A stretch of 6,818 nucleotides of DNA, from contig CAZQAA010000141.1 of the NCBI GenBank assembly GCA_964591255.1, positions 1 through 6,818 of the forward strand, given 5' to 3'. Within the stretch, counting starts at the first letter, position 1. Each line of letters opens with the position of its first letter. The translations under genes and the position numbers were made by a program. Below, piece after piece: positions 6,166 through 6,818 of the stretch. Below the pieces are notes generated by a model. The model saw nothing but the letters and a program-made list of their open reading frames with translations. It did no database searches and was not told the origin of the DNA. Source of the stretch: CAZQAA01 sp964591255. GTDB lineage: Bacteria > Desulfobacterota > DSM-4660 > Desulfatiglandales > Desulfatiglandaceae.

Positions 6166-6768
6166 ATGAAACCAAACAGGTGGCAGGATTACTATACTCG
6201 CCGGGCCAAAGCTGAAAAATGGCTTGCCAGATCGGTTTATAAATTTAAAGAGATAAATGATAAATTTAAACTAATTCATAAAGGAAATAGCCTGCTGGAT
6301 TTAGGCTGTTATCCTGGTTCATGGTCTCAGTTCGGAATTACGAGAGTGGGTCCTGAAGGTCGGGTTGTGGGGATTGATCTGAAGCCTCCGGAGCATTTTG
6401 CCGCTCCAAATTTCATATTTATCCAGGCCGATGTTTTTAAGATCGATATTGATGAAGTGGCCTCTAAGATAGGCCCGATGGACCTGGTAATAAGTGATCT
6501 TGCCCCTAAGACCACCGGCATACGGGAAAGGGATACAGCTCTCTCCATATCGCTGGCAGAAAAGGCCTATGAGATTTCTGTTGAGATCCTCAAAAATAGG
6601 GGCAGGTTCCTTTGCAAGGTGTTTGAAGGAGCAGATTTCAGTAAATTTAAGGAGAACGTTTCTGCCCGCTTTAATCGAGTACGACTTATAAGACCCAAGG
6701 CAACACGGAAGGCGAGTAGAGAAATTTACATAGTGGGTCTTGATTTTAAACAGGAGGGATTTCATTAA
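6166..6768 (+). CDS. rlmE: 23S rRNA (uridine(2552)-2'-O)-methyltransferase RlmE (FtsJ/RrmJ)
   Basis: RlmE methylates the 2'-OH of U2552 in the A-loop of 23S rRNA at a late stage of 50S assembly. From the ATG at 6166 the protein has 200 residues, close to the 209 of E. coli. It starts MKPNRWQDYYTRRAKAEK, as relatives do. The SAM-binding motif is LLDLGCYPGSW (43-53), and the K-D-K-E catalytic set is Lys26 (SVYKFKE), Asp111 (ISDLAP), Lys151 (LCKVFEG) and Glu187 (SREIYIVGL). A GTG at 6148 in the same frame has AAAGG ten bases upstream, while the ATG has no clear ribosome site. A six-residue longer protein is therefore a real alternative. The frame is open back to 6010, but that stretch encodes nothing family-like and contains the leader hairpin. 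Its stop overlaps the yebC start. Confidence 0.95.
   Translation: MKPNRWQDYYTRRAKAEKWLARSVYKFKEINDKFKLIHKGNSLLDLGCYPGSWSQFGITRVGPEGRVVGIDLKPPEHFAAPNFIFIQADVFKIDIDEVASKIGPMDLVISDLAPKTTGIRERDTALSISLAEKAYEISVEILKNRGRFLCKVFEGADFSKFKENVSARFNRVRLIRPKATRKASREIYIVGLDFKQEGFH
6752..6758 (+). promoter_or_regulatory. Strong ribosome binding site of yebC
   Basis: AGGAGGG lies nine bases before the ATG at 6768, inside the last codons of rlmE. It is the strongest Shine-Dalgarno sequence in the window and settles the yebC start despite the one-base overlap with the rlmE stop. Confidence 0.8.
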
Positions 6769-6818
6769 TGTCAGGGCATTCAAAATGGAGCTCCATCAAA
6801 CATAAAAAAGGCGCTTTA
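6768..6818 (+). CDS. yebC: YebC/TACO1-family protein, 5' end only
   Basis: Only 17 codons are present before the right edge, but they read MSGHSKWSSIKHKKGAL. This is the highly characteristic start of the YebC/TACO1/PmpR family (usual form MAGHSKWANIKHRKG). The family has long been annotated as a transcriptional regulator; some members are now tied to helping ribosomes at difficult stretches such as prolines. The ATG shares its first A with the rlmE stop (TAATG, 6766-6770), so the two genes are probably one operon with coupled translation. In many relatives ruvC, ruvA and ruvB follow, which cannot be checked here. Confidence 0.9.
   Translation, partial: MSGHSKWSSIKHKKGAL

Overview
The window reads as ordinary chromosome from a Gram-negative bacterium of moderate GC content, most likely of the Desulfobacterota (former Deltaproteobacteria). 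This rests on protein style and gene company: an AmmeMemoRadiSam radical SAM enzyme, a small 'ATKEIVVKF' protein of a kind I associate with that group, and rlmE followed directly by yebC. It is an inference, not a proof. I see no mobile element, CRISPR array, phage gene, tRNA or rRNA.

Layout. Bases 2-637 (+) hold the 3' part of amrS, cut by the left edge. A 159-base gap with stacked hairpins follows, then a 52-residue protein gene (797-955, +). It meets truA tail to tail, and the two stop codons share TTAA. From 952 to 5917 there are five genes on the minus strand, in transcription order: a membrane-anchored HtrA/DegS-like serine protease, a metallo-beta-lactamase-fold hydrolase, rmuC, a diacylglycerol/sphingosine-kinase-like lipid kinase, and truA. 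The gaps are 38, 57, 21 and 89 bases with no convincing terminator, so a single transcript from the protease promoter is plausible.

A 248-base divergent region (5918-6165) follows. It holds a good sigma70-type promoter for the protease, whose -10 hexamer lies inside a GAAACT/AGTTTC palindrome. It also holds a perfect 9-bp inverted repeat in the rlmE leader. Then rlmE (+) leads by a TAATG overlap into yebC, which is cut by the right edge.

The genes cover RNA modification (truA, rlmE), translation or transcription support (yebC), envelope quality control (protease), lipid phosphorylation, DNA maintenance (rmuC), and two enzymes of uncertain substrate. I found no convincing undescribed multi-gene system. 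The best leads are small: the 52-residue protein with a MucR-like N-terminal pattern, the mutually exclusive hairpins before it, the palindrome on the protease promoter, and the rlmE leader repeat.
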